A stretch of 22,199 nucleotides of DNA from JBGOTP01 sp041476545 (lineage in GTDB: Bacteria; Acidobacteriota; Vicinamibacteria; Vicinamibacterales; CAVVIG01), in the NCBI GenBank assembly GCA_041476545.1, contig JBGOTP010000034.1, forward strand, positions 1 to 22,199, written 5' to 3'. The position numbers were made by a program, and so were the translations under genes. The number at the start of each line of letters is the position of its first letter. Position 1 is the stretch's first letter. The notes under the pieces were generated by a model that saw nothing but the letters and a program-made list of their open reading frames with translations, was not told the DNA's origin and searched no databases. Of the stretch, positions 6,613-14,691 are shown piece after piece.

Positions 6613-7875
6613 ATGAAGGCCTGCATCATTGCCGTCGGAAGCGAACTGCTGACGCCGTTTCGCGTCGACACCAATTCCCTCGTTCTCACGGACCGCCTGA
6701 ACGCCATCGGCTTCGATGTCAGGTTGAAGGTCGTGGTCGGCGACGACGCCGGGGAGCTTGCTCGCGTTTTTGCGGGCGCCCTCGATTCAACAGACCTCGT
6801 GGTCTGCACCGGCGGACTGGGTCCAACCGAAGACGACATCACCAGAGACGTCGTCGCTCGGGTTCTGGGGCGGCCTCTGGACCTCGACGAAGCCATCGTG
6901 GAACGCATTCGGTCGCGCTTCGCGCAGCGGGGCCTGACGATGGCCGAAATCAACCGGCGGCAGGCGATGGTGCCACGGGGAGCCGTGGTGCTCGAGAACG
7001 CGAATGGCACGGCGCCCGGCCTGTGGATCGAGCATGAGCGGACTCGCATCGTCCTGTTGCCAGGACCGCCGCGAGAAATGACGCCGTTGATCGAGACGGT
7101 CGTTCGTGAACGGCTCGCGCCGCTGGCGGCGCAGATGGGCGGCGCCGCGTTATTTCGGCGCGTGCTGAAGATCACCGGCCGGACTGAGTCGGACGTTGAC
7201 GCCAGGGCGCAGCCGATCTACGGACGATGGGTGAATCGGCCCGTGCCGATCAGCACGACGATTCTTGCCGTGCTGGGACAGATCGAGCTGCACCTGACCG
7301 CGACCGCGGCGAGTCGCGCGCTCGCGGAGAAGGCGCTCGACGCGGCCGTCGCGGAATTGCAGGACGTCCTCGGGTCCGCGGTCTACAGCACGGACGGGCG
7401 CACTCTGGAGGCTGTCGTCGGGGATCTGCTGCGCCGCGCCGGATGGACGATTGCCGCCGCGGAATCGTGCACCGGCGGCCTCCTGACCTCCAGGCTCACG
7501 GATGTTCCCGGCAGTTCCGCCTACGTCGAGGCGGGTGTCGTGTGTTACAGCGATCGAATGAAAGTCGAGTGGCTGGGCGTTCCCGAGTTGCTCATCGGAC
7601 AGCACGGCGCGGTCAGCGAACCTGTCGGCCGCGCGATGGCTGAGGGGATCCGCGCTCGAGTGAAAACCAACGTGGGCATCGGCGTGACCGGCATCGCGGG
7701 ACCGGGGGGCGGGACCGCCGACAAACCCGTGGGCACGGTGGTGATTGCGGTGGCCATCGAAGGAGATACACGGGCGCGCACGCTCCAGTTGTTCGGCAGC
7801 CGGGAACAGGTGAAGTACCAGTCTGCCCAGGCGGCGATGAACATGCTCAGATTGATGATGCTGGGCCGTGTCTGA
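6613..7875 (+). CDS. cinA: CinA: MoCF-like domain fused to nicotinamide-nucleotide amidase (PncC)
   Basis: A 420-residue two-domain protein of pyridine nucleotide repair and recycling. The N-terminal molybdopterin-binding-like domain (about 1-250) has IAVGSELL, CTGGLGPTEDDITRD (about 65-79) and LLPGPPREM; in the family it hydrolyses ADP-ribose-type compounds. The C-terminal amidase domain has AAAESCTGGLL with likely catalytic Ser285, YSDRMKVEWLGV and GVTGIAGPGGGTADKPVG. It deamidates NMN to nicotinate mononucleotide. The length is that of full CinA. It starts just after the repeat at 6541-6610; its stop overlaps the plsY start. Confidence 0.96.
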   Translation: MKACIIAVGSELLTPFRVDTNSLVLTDRLNAIGFDVRLKVVVGDDAGELARVFAGALDSTDLVVCTGGLGPTEDDITRDVVARVLGRPLDLDEAIVERIRSRFAQRGLTMAEINRRQAMVPRGAVVLENANGTAPGLWIEHERTRIVLLPGPPREMTPLIETVVRERLAPLAAQMGGAALFRRVLKITGRTESDVDARAQPIYGRWVNRPVPISTTILAVLGQIELHLTATAASRALAEKALDAAVAELQDVLGSAVYSTDGRTLEAVVGDLLRRAGWTIAAAESCTGGLLTSRLTDVPGSSAYVEAGVVCYSDRMKVEWLGVPELLIGQHGAVSEPVGRAMAEGIRARVKTNVGIGVTGIAGPGGGTADKPVGTVVIAVAIEGDTRARTLQLFGSREQVKYQSAQAAMNMLRLMMLGRV

Positions 7876-8470
7876 GGCGGTATTGGTCGTGGTCGTGGCG
7901 TATCTGATGGGCTCCGTGCCGTTCGCGCTGATCCTTGCGAGGCGCTGGGGCACCTCGGATCTTCGGCGCATCGGCAGCGGCAATGTCGGGGCGACGAACG
8001 TCTTTCGCGCCCACGGGGTTGTCCCCGGACTTCTCGTGGCGCTGCTCGATTTGGGCAAGGGCGCGGCGAGCGTACTACTCGCGGACCGTTTGAGTGGGGG
8101 GGCGATTGTGCCCGCTGCGGCCGGCTTTGCCGCGGTGGTCGGCCACGTCTGTCCCGTGTGGCTCGGCTTCCGCGGGGGGAAAGGGGTCGCCACGGCCTGC
8201 GGTGCGTTTCTGATCCTGACGCCACTCGCGGCGCTAGTCGCATTCGGTGTGTTCGTGGTGGGCGTCTGGGCCAGCCGCTACGTGTCGGTGGGGTCGGTCC
8301 TCGCGTCGGCAACGCTACCACCAGTTGCCTATCTCGCCGGCAGCCGCGCCCCAACGGTTGCAGCGGCTGTGGCAACCGCGCTGCTCGTCATGTTCCGGCA
8401 CCGTGCCAATCTTGGTCGCATGCGTGCCGGTACGGAGCGAAGCGTAGAACCGCGGGAGCGTGGAGTGTGA
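7868..8470 (+). CDS. plsY: Glycerol-3-phosphate acyltransferase PlsY
   Basis: A membrane acyltransferase that moves acyl groups from acyl-phosphate to glycerol-3-phosphate, the first step of phospholipid synthesis. The 200 residues contain about five membrane segments and the three family motifs: MGSVPFALILAR (about 14-25), IGSGNVGATNVFRAHG, and GHVCPVWLGFRGGKGVATACG. The GTG start lies within the last codons of cinA (8-nt overlap), and the stop overlaps the gpsA GTG. The pairing with gpsA, which makes its substrate, is common in bacteria. A short arginine-rich tail follows the last membrane segment. Confidence 0.97.
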   Translation: MSEAVLVVVVAYLMGSVPFALILARRWGTSDLRRIGSGNVGATNVFRAHGVVPGLLVALLDLGKGAASVLLADRLSGGAIVPAAAGFAAVVGHVCPVWLGFRGGKGVATACGAFLILTPLAALVAFGVFVVGVWASRYVSVGSVLASATLPPVAYLAGSRAPTVAAAVATALLVMFRHRANLGRMRAGTERSVEPRERGV

Positions 8471-9474
8471 AGGTACGCGAGGTCGCCATCCTGGGCGCGG
8501 GGAGTTGGGGAACGGCGCTCGCCGTCCACCTGGCGCGGATCGGCCATGACGTCCGGCTCTGGTCGCGCGATTCGGCGCTGGCGGCCGCGATCGTGGCGCA
8601 GCGGGTGAACGCCGTCTATCTTCCGGATGTGTCGTTGCCGGACAACGTGCACGTGACGACATCGCTTGAGCACGCGCTTGCTGGCGCAAGTCTGATGGTG
8701 TCGGCTATTCCGTCTCATGGCTGCCGGCCGGTCATGCGGGCGGCGGCGCCGTATCTCCGCGCGGATGCGACCATTGTCAGTGCGACGAAGGGTCTCGAGC
8801 CGGAGACGATGTTGCGCATGTCGGAGGTGATCGGTCAGGAGCTCGGCCGTCGCCCCGTCGTCGCGTTGTCAGGCCCAAGCTTCGCGATCGAGGTCGCGCA
8901 TGAACTGCCGACGGCCGTGCTCGCCGCGTCCACCGATGAGGCGGCGACGGCGCTCGTTCAGGCCGAGTTTCGCGGACCGACGTTCCGGCTGTACGGCTCG
9001 ACGGATCTCATCGGCGTCGAGATCGGCGGCGCGATGAAGAACGTGATCGCGATTGCCGCGGGCGTCGTCGAAGGGCTCGGGCTCGGTCACAACGCGCTGG
9101 CGGCGCTCATCACACGAGGATTGGTGGAGGTGACGCGACTGGCGTGCAGCGCCGGCGGCCGGCGGGAGACGACAGCGGGCCTGAGTGGCCTTGGGGATCT
9201 CGTGCTGACCTGCACGGGCAGTCTGAGCCGGAATCGGCACGTCGGAATCGAACTGGGCCGAGGGCGCTCGCTCCCCGATATTCTCGCGGGCATGAAAATG
9301 GTAGCCGAGGGCGTGAAGACGACGAGTGTCGCCCTGGCACTCGGCGATCGATACGGCATCGAGCTGCCGATTGCCACGCAGATGGCCGCGGTGATCGACG
9401 GCCGGTCGGACGTGCGCGCCGCCGTGGAGGCGCTCATGATCAGGCCCCAGCGCGCGGAGACCGAAACGGTCTAG
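8467..9474 (+). CDS. gpsA: Glycerol-3-phosphate dehydrogenase [NAD(P)+]
   Basis: A 335-residue cytosolic enzyme that reduces dihydroxyacetone phosphate to glycerol-3-phosphate for lipid synthesis. The Rossmann motif GAGSWG is at residues 10-15. Also visible are VSAIPSHGCRPVMR, SATKGLEPET, ALSGPSFAIEVA, GGAMKNVIAIAAGV with the active-site lysine, and GLGDLVLTCTGSLSRNR. The GTG start overlaps the plsY TGA (GTGA). An upstream open frame inside plsY is a shadow. The product feeds plsY directly. A gap of 67 nt follows before ftsY. Confidence 0.97.
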   Translation: MKVREVAILGAGSWGTALAVHLARIGHDVRLWSRDSALAAAIVAQRVNAVYLPDVSLPDNVHVTTSLEHALAGASLMVSAIPSHGCRPVMRAAAPYLRADATIVSATKGLEPETMLRMSEVIGQELGRRPVVALSGPSFAIEVAHELPTAVLAASTDEAATALVQAEFRGPTFRLYGSTDLIGVEIGGAMKNVIAIAAGVVEGLGLGHNALAALITRGLVEVTRLACSAGGRRETTAGLSGLGDLVLTCTGSLSRNRHVGIELGRGRSLPDILAGMKMVAEGVKTTSVALALGDRYGIELPIATQMAAVIDGRSDVRAAVEALMIRPQRAETETV

Positions 9475-9541
9475 CCCGGGCCGCTGCACGCTCAAGCTGG
9501 CCTTCGATCTCCCAAGTTGCCGTGAATAGTAAGATCCCCTG

Positions 9542-10465
9542 ATGGGTCTCCTCGGGCGACTGCGCGAAAGCCTCTCCCGCACCAAACAGCAGATCGTCAG
9601 TCGCTTCGACGAGATTGTGCTCCGGGCGGATGAACCCGAGCAGCGGGCACGGCCGATCGATATCGAAACCGTCGAGGCCCTGGAAGAACTCCTCATCTCC
9701 GCCGTTCTCGGCGTGCCGGCCACCGAGCGCATTGTCGCCGCGGTCAGGGGCCGTGCACGGGGCGGGGCGAGCCTTCGCAGTCTCGTGAAAGAGGAGATTC
9801 GCCGCGTATTTCAGGCCGTGGAGGCGCCGCTTGTGGTGTCGGCCGTGCCGCGCGTGACGCTCATCGTTGGCGTCAACGGCACGGGCAAGACAACGACGGT
9901 CGGCAAGCTGGCGAACCTGCTGAAGAAGGAGGGACGCCAGCCCCTGATTTGCGCGGCCGACACCTTTCGCGCGGCGGCCGTCGAGCAGCTCGAGATCTGG
10001 GCGACCCGCGCCGGGGTCGACATCGTGGGCGCGCGTGAGGGGGCGGATCCCGCAGCGGTCGTGTTCGATGCCATCGCGTCGGCGAAGGCGAGGGGACGCG
10101 ATCCCGTGCTCATCGACACCGCCGGCCGGCTGCACACGCGGGTCAATCTGATGAACGAACTGGACAAGATTCGCCGTGTTGCGTCGCGGGAAGTCGCGGG
10201 GGCCCCGCACGAGGTTCTGCTCGTGCTCGATGCGACGGTGGGTCAGAACGGCCTCCAGCAGGCACGCGAGTTCACCAGTGTCGCCGGCGTGAATGGCATC
10301 GTCCTTACCAAACTCGACGGTACGGCCAAAGGGGGAGTGGCCGTCGCTATTGCGAACGATCTGAAGCTGCCGATCCGGTACGTGGGCGTCGGGGAGGGCA
10401 TCGACGACCTCGTCGCGTTCTCAGCCGACGAGTACGTTGATGGGCTGTTCGAAGACACGTGGTAG
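9542..10465 (+). CDS. ftsY: Signal recognition particle receptor FtsY
   Basis: A 307-residue SRP-type GTPase that docks the ribosome-SRP complex at the membrane. It has an N domain (about 1-95), then the G domain with P-loop GVNGTGKTTT (110-119), DTFRAAAVEQLE, DTAGR (about 192-197), TKLDGTAKGG (about 256-265) and GVGEGIDDL. The long acidic A domain of E. coli FtsY is absent, as in many bacteria; membrane contact would use the short N-terminal helix. The ATG has no strong Shine-Dalgarno. The stop TAG shares its last base with the chosen ribD start. FtsY between lipid and riboflavin genes is not a functional link I can explain. Confidence 0.97.
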   Translation: MGLLGRLRESLSRTKQQIVSRFDEIVLRADEPEQRARPIDIETVEALEELLISAVLGVPATERIVAAVRGRARGGASLRSLVKEEIRRVFQAVEAPLVVSAVPRVTLIVGVNGTGKTTTVGKLANLLKKEGRQPLICAADTFRAAAVEQLEIWATRAGVDIVGAREGADPAAVVFDAIASAKARGRDPVLIDTAGRLHTRVNLMNELDKIRRVASREVAGAPHEVLLVLDATVGQNGLQQAREFTSVAGVNGIVLTKLDGTAKGGVAVAIANDLKLPIRYVGVGEGIDDLVAFSADEYVDGLFEDTW

Positions 10466-11541
10466 TGCCGGCGGACTATATGAATTCGGCGCTGTTCCAT
10501 GCCGCGCGCGGCAGGGGACGCACGAGTCCGAACCCGATGGTCGGCGCGGTCGTCGTGTCGGCGGACGGCATCGTCGTCGGGCACGGGTCGACGGAGCCGG
10601 CCGGACAACGCCACGCGGAGGTTGTGGCGCTGGACATGGCGGGAGCCCGGGCGCGCGGGGCAACTTTGTACTGCACACTCGAACCCTGCAGTCACGTCGG
10701 GCGGACCGCCCCGTGCGTCGTCCGCATCGTCGAGGCTGGCATCGAGCGCGTCGTGGCCTCGATTGTCGATCCCAATCCCCTTGTCAATGGACAGGGATTC
10801 CGCTACCTGACGGCACATGCTGTCGATCTCGAGGTTGGGCCTGGTGCGGCGGCCGCCAGAGCACTCAACCAGCCGTTCCTCACGTTCATCCAGGAGCGTC
10901 GGCCGTTTGTCATCCTCAAGGCCGCCATCAGCGCCGACGGCTGCATCGCGGAAGCACCCGGTGTGCGGACACAGTTGACGTCGGCGCCCGCTGACAGGCA
11001 CGCCCACCGGGCACGCGCAGAAATCGATGCCATCGCAGTCGGCATCGGAACCATTCTGGCCGACGATCCGCTCCTGACGGCCCGGGGCGTCTACCGCCAG
11101 CGCCCGCTCGCGCGGGTTGTGTTCGACCGGGCGCTCAGGACGCCACCTGCGGCGCGCGTGCTCTCGACACGGGAGGCGGGGCCTGTCATGATCGTCACCA
11201 CCGCGGAGGGAGCTGCACACACGGCGCGGCGAGCGGCGCTCGAGGATCGCGGCGCACAGATTGAAGTCGTTGAGCCGTCGCTCAGTGCCGCGATGGCACG
11301 GCTCGGCGAGCGGCAGATGACGTCGCTCATTCTCGAGGGGGGCGCCGCGGTTCACGAGGCGGCCTGGGATGAAGGTCTCGTTGACTTCGTGAGCGTGTAC
11401 GTGACGCCTGTCGTGGTGGGATCGCAAGGGCTCCGTCTGCTGAATGGACGGCCGTTCTCGTTGGCCGCTCTTGTGGATCGCCGCGTCGAGCCAATCGGAC
11501 CGGATGTCCTGATCGAGGGGTATGTTCACGGGCCTCGTTGA
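10465..11541 (+). CDS. ribD: Bifunctional pyrimidine deaminase/reductase RibD
   Basis: Second and third steps of riboflavin synthesis after GTP ring opening. The 358 residues comprise an N-terminal deaminase with HAE (50-52) and the zinc motif PCSHVGRTAPC (74-84), and a C-terminal reductase from about residue 145 (FVILKAAISADGCIAEA, VGIGTILADDPLLTAR, LEGGAAVHEAAW). Start choice: the family aligns upstream of Met6 (ADYMNSALFHAARGRGRT), so ATG 10480 is too late. GTG 10465 overlaps the ftsY stop by one base; GTG 10459 is possible. Its end overlaps the ribE start by 20 nt, implying coupled translation. No FMN riboswitch could fit in front. Confidence 0.95.
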   Translation: MPADYMNSALFHAARGRGRTSPNPMVGAVVVSADGIVVGHGSTEPAGQRHAEVVALDMAGARARGATLYCTLEPCSHVGRTAPCVVRIVEAGIERVVASIVDPNPLVNGQGFRYLTAHAVDLEVGPGAAAARALNQPFLTFIQERRPFVILKAAISADGCIAEAPGVRTQLTSAPADRHAHRARAEIDAIAVGIGTILADDPLLTARGVYRQRPLARVVFDRALRTPPAARVLSTREAGPVMIVTTAEGAAHTARRAALEDRGAQIEVVEPSLSAAMARLGERQMTSLILEGGAAVHEAAWDEGLVDFVSVYVTPVVVGSQGLRLLNGRPFSLAALVDRRVEPIGPDVLIEGYVHGPR

Positions 11542-13441
11542 AGCCGTCGGGGAACTCGTCGAGCGCAAGCCCACAAGTGTCGGGGTCCGCCTGCGAATTG
11601 GATCGCCACTTGCCGAGGAACTCGCGCCAGGAGACAGCTTGGCCGTGAATGGCGTGTGTCTGACGGTCATCCTCGCGCAGGCGAATGAGATTCTGACCGA
11701 AGTCGGCCCGGAAACGCTGCGTGTGACCACCCTTGGTGCGCTCGAACGAGGAACACCGTTGAACCTCGAGCGCCCCTTGCGTGCCGACAGCCGGCTCGGT
11801 GGACACTTCGTCCAGGGGCATGTGGACGGCATCGGTCGAGTCGAGGAACTGCGGCAGGATGCCGAGTTCCATTGGCTGACCATCACGTTCCCGCAGGGAC
11901 TCGCGCCCTACATTATTCACAAGGGGTCGATGGCCATCGATGGCATCAGCTTGACGGTGGCAGGCCTTGGCGCTGACCGCGTCGACGTGCAGGTCATCCC
12001 CTATACGTTCGACCACACCAACGTAAAAGGGCTGCGGGCGGGCGATCGCGTCAACCTTGAATGCGACATGCTGGGGAAGTATGTCGTTCGCGCCGCGGAG
12101 CTCGCCGGACTGACGCGCACCACGGCACGGGTCGACGACGCCGAGAGCCGAGAGCCGAGAGCTGAAGGTGAAATGAGCACTGATATGAAACGCCAGATCG
12201 AAATTGCCAAGGGCACCAGAAAGCCACGCACGGCTCAGCGTCAATTCGCGCGCATCGAAGACGGCGTTGCAGCCATCCGCGCCGGCAAGATGATCATCGT
12301 GGTCGACGACGAGGATCGCGAGAATGAGGGCGACCTGACGATCGCGGCACAGTTCGCGACGCCGGATGCCATCAATTTCATGGCGCGGCACGGCCGCGGT
12401 CTGATTTGTCTGTGCCTCACCGAGCAGCGCTGCGACGAACTCGAGCTGCAGCCGATGACACAGAAGAACGAGGCCACGTTCGGCACGGCGTTCACCGTGT
12501 CGGTTGAGGCGCGCGTCGGCGTCACGACCGGGATTTCCACGCGCGACCGTGCGAAGACCATTCAGGTGGCGATTGACCCGGCCAAGGGGCCACGCGACCT
12601 GGTGCAGCCGGGGCATGTCTTCCCGCTGCGCGCGCGCGACGGCGGGGTTCTGCAGCGCGCGGGACAGACGGAGGCCGCCGTTGATTTTGCGAGAATGGCC
12701 GGGCTCGTGCCGGCGGGCGTTGTCTGCGAAATCATGAATGAAGATGGCACGATGGCGCGCGTGCCGCAGCTCTCGAAGTTCGCCAGACGCCACGGCCTGC
12801 TGATGGTGACCGTTGCCGAACTGGTCAAGTACCGGATGCGCATGGAATCGCTCGTCAGACAGGTGGCGGTGGCGAAGATGCCGACCCGATACGGCGAGTT
12901 CATGGTGCACGCCTTCGAGAACCAGGTGGACCGGCAGACGCACGTCGCGCTCGTCTGCGGTGACATCGGCGATGGGCAGGACGTCATGGTACGCGTCCAC
13001 TCGCAATGCCTCACCGGGGACGTGCTGCATTCCATCCGGTGCGACTGTGGCGCCCAGCTCGACGCCGCCATGGAGCGCATCGCGGCGGAAGGGCGGGGCG
13101 TCCTCCTCTACCTGAATCAGGAAGGGCGTGGCATCGGTCTCGCGAACAAGATCCGCGCGTACGAACTGCAGGACGGGGGGCTCGACACGGTCGAGGCGAA
13201 CGAGCGTCTTGGATTCAAGGCCGACCAGCGCGACTACGGGATGGGTGTCCAGATTCTGCGCGAAATCGGTATCCGGTCCATGCGGCTGCTCAGCAACAAC
13301 CCCAGAAAGCTTGTCGGCGTCCAGGCCTACGGCCTATCCGTGAGTGAGTGGCTGCCGCTCGAAATGCCGCCGTCCGAATCGACGCGCCGGTACATGAAGA
13401 CCAAAAAGGACAAGCTCGGCCACAAGCTGTCCTCGGTGTAG
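11522..13441 (+). CDS. ribE-ribBA: Fused riboflavin synthase - DHBP synthase - GTP cyclohydrolase II (RibE-RibB-RibA)
   Basis: An uninterrupted 639-residue frame joining three riboflavin enzymes. Residues 1 to about 205 are riboflavin synthase: MFTGLVE start, two lumazine-binding repeats with AVNGVCLTV (41-49) and the partner SMAIDGISLTV (136-146), plus GGHFVQGHVDG. Residues from about 240 to 437 are 3,4-dihydroxybutanone-4-phosphate synthase with DDEDRENEGD (262-271) and GHVFPL (364-369). Residues about 445-639 are GTP cyclohydrolase II with zinc ligands Cys496, Cys507 and Cys509 (CLTGDVLHSIRCDCGAQL) and LNQEGRGIGLANKI. RibBA alone is a common fusion; RibE joined in front is unusual. The linker (about 206-217, DAESREPRAEGE) is encoded by a mini-repeat. 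Met218 with an upstream AAGG could start separate RibBA (422 aa). The usual His of GHTEA is Gln382. Confidence 0.93.
   Translation: MFTGLVEAVGELVERKPTSVGVRLRIGSPLAEELAPGDSLAVNGVCLTVILAQANEILTEVGPETLRVTTLGALERGTPLNLERPLRADSRLGGHFVQGHVDGIGRVEELRQDAEFHWLTITFPQGLAPYIIHKGSMAIDGISLTVAGLGADRVDVQVIPYTFDHTNVKGLRAGDRVNLECDMLGKYVVRAAELAGLTRTTARVDDAESREPRAEGEMSTDMKRQIEIAKGTRKPRTAQRQFARIEDGVAAIRAGKMIIVVDDEDRENEGDLTIAAQFATPDAINFMARHGRGLICLCLTEQRCDELELQPMTQKNEATFGTAFTVSVEARVGVTTGISTRDRAKTIQVAIDPAKGPRDLVQPGHVFPLRARDGGVLQRAGQTEAAVDFARMAGLVPAGVVCEIMNEDGTMARVPQLSKFARRHGLLMVTVAELVKYRMRMESLVRQVAVAKMPTRYGEFMVHAFENQVDRQTHVALVCGDIGDGQDVMVRVHSQCLTGDVLHSIRCDCGAQLDAAMERIAAEGRGVLLYLNQEGRGIGLANKIRAYELQDGGLDTVEANERLGFKADQRDYGMGVQILREIGIRSMRLLSNNPRKLVGVQAYGLSVSEWLPLEMPPSESTRRYMKTKKDKLGHKLSSV
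12141..12165. repeat. CAGCTCTCGG-type mini-repeat inside the ribE-ribBA linker
   Basis: Read on the minus strand this is TTCAGCTCTCGGCTCTCGGCTCTCGG, three 7-bp units of the same type as at 799-870, 4086-4107 and 5013-5061. On the plus strand it is read in frame without stops and supplies the linker residues between the RibE and RibB domains. Confidence 0.7.
12165..12175 (+). promoter_or_regulatory. Internal ribosome binding site and start for separate RibBA
   Basis: AAGG at 12165-12168, then 4 nt, then ATG at 12173-12175 (Met218 of the fused frame). Initiation here would yield a 422-residue RibBA with a normal N-terminus (MSTDMKRQIEIAKG). It may be the original ribBA start before the ribE stop was lost. 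Use of the site is inferred. Confidence 0.45.
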
Positions 13442-13579
13442 ATCGAAAGGAGGCGTTCCTTCCAGAAGACGCATTGGGTCTCCCGCTTCCGTAAGATAGC
13501 GCAGCGGTCGCGCCGAGCTTGTGCCGTTGGCGGAAGTGCGGTCGATTGTCCGTAGTGTGTATAGTGTTGCTGCGAGTCC

Positions 13580-13900
13580 ATGTCCATTACTGTTGAAGCG
13601 AATCTGAAGATCCCGCGCGTGAAGACTCCGATCAAGGACGAGAACGGCTATCCGGTCGATAGCGGATCCGTCCGCTTCCGGAAGCCGATCGACGTGTCCG
13701 CCATTCCCAAGGCGGGTGACATGCTGAAACTGGAGACCGCCTCCGGTGTGGCGCTCGAGAGCATCGTCACGAGAGCAGACTGGGATCAGGAGCGCGAGCG
13801 GTTCATCGTCTCGTGCAGCTATGCGAAGCGGTCGATCCCTCCGGACGAATACACCGCGCTTGTCACCGACACCAGCTGGGAGATGCGGCCCCTCATTTGA
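13580..13900 (+). CDS. Conserved-looking hypothetical protein, 106 aa
   Basis: I do not recognise a family. The protein starts MSITVEANLKIPRVKTPIKD, is mixed charge with no signal peptide or membrane segment, and appears beta-rich (alternating hydrophobic pattern in MLKLETASGVALESIVTR and ERFIVSCSYAKRSI). It could be a small PilZ-like or beta-barrel domain, but no PilZ RxxxR / DxSxxG signature is present. It lies 138 nt after the ribE-ribBA stop on the same strand, in DNA with codon use like its neighbours, so it is likely real. A TATAGT at 13560-13565 is a weak possible -10. A short 6-bp stem without T tract follows at 13917-13937. Confidence 0.65.
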   Translation: MSITVEANLKIPRVKTPIKDENGYPVDSGSVRFRKPIDVSAIPKAGDMLKLETASGVALESIVTRADWDQERERFIVSCSYAKRSIPPDEYTALVTDTSWEMRPLI

Positions 13901-14410
13901 GGGCTAGTTTCGCGTTCGGAGGGACGTTACTCCTCCGGGCAGATGGTGCAGGGCCATCGGGGCCACGTACGCATGTCCGAGTGTGAAGTCTCCAGCCCAA
14001 GTTCGTCACGAGAACGGCTGGAGGTCGGAATTCCTAGGATTTGCCGCTCACGACGCTACGAAGTCTCCACTACATTCGGCATTCCATTACAGAGTTGTAA
14101 AGAAACAGAGCGTCGCACCAAGAGATGGCACTAACGCGGCCGACATCTGTACCCTCTCTGACAGACCGATCGTTCGCCCTGATGTAATCTCGGGCCCTAT
14201 GCCAACGGCATTCGGATGTCCGCATTGTTCGGCGTGCGAAGCTCTCTTCTCGCTGTGCCATGACCTCATAAGGACCTTGACCGGCACACGAATCGAGTTC
14301 GTCCGCGGCGATGCCGTGTGGTTTGGGTGTCCGGCGGACATATCTGGAAACAGCCCGGTGACCTGGAGGCGAACTCAGACGACATCGTGTAACCCGCCCG
14401 GAGGTTGAAG
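13901..14410. other. 510-nt stretch without a supported gene
   Basis: Open frames here (for example 13983-14408 plus, 14070-14633 minus) have no recognisable motif and scattered codon choice. The base composition is less GC-rich than in the neighbouring genes. Small structures are a CGGAGG-9 nt-CCTCCG stem (13917-13937) and a TTACA/TGTAA inverted pair near 14087-14100. It may be decayed coding DNA. Confidence 0.5.
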
Positions 14411-14677
14411 ATGAGGACGATTCAGAACGTGGTTGATCGTCTTCGGGGTGAATACCTGGAAATGCCTGGCCTGGTATTGAAACCGGAACAGGTGCAACGC
14501 CTGTGTGGCATTGAACGCACGGTGTGCCAACTGGTTCTCGACGCGCTTCTCGATGAGAAGTTCTTGCGGATGCGGCCGGATGGCCATTACGCACGGTTAG
14601 CAGAAGGGCATGTTTCTCGACCGCGCATGGCAAAGGCAGACCTCAAAGCCGACAAGCCGATGGCGAAGTCGTCCTAA
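14411..14677 (+). CDS. Small winged-helix-like protein, 88 aa
   Basis: Starts MRTIQNVVDRLRGEYLEMPG. The pattern of an amphipathic helix, then PGLVLKPEQVQRLCGIERTV, CQLVLDALLDEKFLRMR and a wing-like PDGHYARLAEG fits a small winged-helix fold. From memory, such stand-alone proteins are frequent in Acidobacteriota; no target is known to me. ATG 14411 is chosen because GGAGG (14400-14404) lies 6 nt upstream; a TTG at 14405 would be inside the Shine-Dalgarno spacer. The C-terminal 25 residues are lysine-rich and likely disordered. It is followed directly by a Crp/Fnr-like remnant. Confidence 0.7.
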   Translation: MRTIQNVVDRLRGEYLEMPGLVLKPEQVQRLCGIERTVCQLVLDALLDEKFLRMRPDGHYARLAEGHVSRPRMAKADLKADKPMAKSS

Positions 14678-14691
14678 CGGCGCTCACCTAA

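Noticed and set aside
10300..10465. FMN riboswitch before ribD
   Set aside because: The sequence before ribD is ftsY coding DNA with which ribD overlaps; no RFN element helices are apparent.
10243..11886. 547-codon minus-strand frame opposite ftsY, ribD and ribE
   Set aside because: Crosses three well-supported genes on the other strand; composition is that of a shadow frame.
11327..13030. 567-codon open frame on the minus strand
   Set aside because: It lies antisense to ribE-ribBA, is rich in His/Arg/Asp typical of a shadow of GC-rich coding DNA, and shows no domain.
13983..14408. 141-codon plus-strand frame
   Set aside because: No recognisable fold, poor codon bias and no ribosome site; treated as non-coding.
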